Assembly (NCBI GenBank): GCA_023488865.1
Contig: JAMDDG010000192.1
Location: forward strand, 1 to 5,098
Direction: 5' to 3'
Origin: Bacteroidota bacterium
GTDB taxonomy: Bacteria; Bacteroidota; Bacteroidia; Bacteroidales; Prolixibacteraceae
Length of the DNA stretch: 5,098 nucleotides
Position 1 is the stretch's first letter. The number at the start of each line of letters is the position of its first letter. Below are positions 4,371 through 5,098 of this stretch, in pieces. The translations under genes were made by a program, and so were the position numbers. Under the pieces are notes generated by a model. The model had not been told where the DNA came from. It was given only the letters and a program-made list of their open reading frames with translations, and did not search any database.

Positions 4371-5098
4371 ATGGCAAAATTACTTGACGATCCGACTATT
4401 CAAGATTATTTGAAAGGAGTTAACCCAAATCTTCCTCCCGAAGAACCGGGATTTCAGACCCAAACCCAACAGTTTGTGCCAAATTCCGTGTTCCCGGAGC
4501 AACAGCAAAGGGTAGCAGATAACCCGGCATTAATGGACACCCCGGCCAATACTACTGTTCCCGACCCCGCTGTTCAGCCAGCAGCCGCACAACCCCCAAA
4601 GATCACCTCTATTCTCGACCTTATCCGGGCAAACGAACCTGTTCAAGACCCAACCCTTGACGCGCGGTACAAGAAAGCCGCCATGCTGGATTCTCTCGGA
4701 CAGGCATTTGGCAATTTGGCCGGAGCAGTAGGGGTAGGAATAGGCGCAACCGTACCAAAACTTCCTGTTGACAACAATATCGCAAGGCTGTACGGGGCGA
4801 GAGATACCGAAAAACAGCGTTTGCTCCAACAAAAACGTGATTGGGACAGGCAGATGCTCCAGGGGGCGATTCAGGAAATGGGAATGAGTGCCCAGGAGAG
4901 GAAAGATAAAGAAGCAGCCGACAGGTGGCAGAAAGATTACGACCTAAAAGTTTCTGATAATAAAGCAAAATGGGCAGATGCCACAGCGAAGGCGAAAAAT
5001 CAGGCAGAAAAAGACGAGGCTACTCGAGTTTACAGAGAGAAGGATTTGGCAATTAAGGAAAAAAACGCCAATACATCCGCTTTCCGGGCAAGTCAGTC
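4371..5098 (+). CDS. Unidentified Pro/Gln-rich, hydrophobic-segment, long-helix protein (3' truncated); phage structural-like layout
   Basis: A frame from ATG 4371 (MAKLLDDPTIQDYLKG) stays open for 242 codons to the window end. Residues about 18-75 are Pro/Gln/Ala-rich and probably disordered. Residues 105-127 are a Gly/Ala-rich hydrophobic stretch (GQAFGNLAGAVGVGIGATV). From about 136 on, the protein is a long, charged, Lys/Glu/Gln-rich helix with likely coiled-coil character. This order (linker, small-residue membrane-like segment, long helix) is reminiscent of virion internal or DNA-pilot proteins of phages, but no diagnostic motif is seen, and a surface or secretion-linked protein is possible. 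The first counted line inside the gene (4441-4500) has 31 of 60 G+C, against 22 of 60 at 3301-3360 in the operon. It follows a terminator, so it should have its own promoter. Confidence 0.75.
   Translation, partial: MAKLLDDPTIQDYLKGVNPNLPPEEPGFQTQTQQFVPNSVFPEQQQRVADNPALMDTPANTTVPDPAVQPAAAQPPKITSILDLIRANEPVQDPTLDARYKKAAMLDSLGQAFGNLAGAVGVGIGATVPKLPVDNNIARLYGARDTEKQRLLQQKRDWDRQMLQGAIQEMGMSAQERKDKEAADRWQKDYDLKVSDNKAKWADATAKAKNQAEKDEATRVYREKDLAIKEKNANTSAFRASQ

Noticed and set aside
4064..4387. 107-aa + strand open frame across the terminator and repeat region
   Set aside because: It contains the terminator hairpin and the tandem repeats, and its translation looks non-coding.
4530..4968. Two minus strand open frames
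   Set aside because: They lie opposite the long + strand gene from 4371, which has a continuous, protein-like frame; the higher G+C explains the open opposite frames.

Overview
The window looks like Bacteroidota (Bacteroidetes) DNA. Gene starts lack clear Shine-Dalgarno sequences and are preceded by A/T-rich stretches. The best promoter matches are of the TTTG / TAnnTTTG type typical of that phylum, and several neighbouring genes are only a few bases apart. Nothing in the sequence fixes the genus.

Layout. (1) Positions 1-111 carry the last 36 codons of an unidentified + strand gene. (2) Positions 112-307 are a convergent intergenic region with three hairpins; two make plausible terminators, one for each flanking gene. 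(3) Positions 308-2035, minus strand, encode the one confidently identified protein: a soluble Hanks-type Ser/Thr kinase followed by TPR-like helices and a C-terminal FHA domain. (4) Positions 2036-2388 are a divergent upstream region. It holds a good kinase promoter, a weaker + strand promoter and an inverted-repeat-rich leader that can be drawn as a structured RNA. One 10-base arm of that leader is perfectly complementary to the start-codon region of the next gene. (5) Positions 2389-4051 form a compact + strand run of five small, unrecognised genes (84, 205, 113, 77 and 66 aa) with 4-base overlap or 3-10 base gaps, closed by a strong intrinsic terminator at 4099-4134. The last two encode small CxxC plus coiled-coil proteins that look like diverged copies of each other. 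(6) Positions 4135-4370 are gene-free and carry three tandem 11-bp repeats and three TATCCAC motifs. (7) From 4371 a Pro/Gln-rich, Gly/Ala-hydrophobic and then long-helical protein runs off the window end. It is more G+C-rich than the genes before it, and its layout recalls phage structural or DNA-ejection proteins, though I cannot identify it.

How it may work together. The kinase is probably host signalling machinery: FHA domains bind phosphothreonine and TPRs bind proteins. The small-gene operon is transcribed away from it and may be accessory or mobile DNA. Its candidate leader switch, paired CxxC proteins and repeat-bearing downstream region are the parts least explained by known families. 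No partner, substrate or defence function can be assigned from sequence alone.
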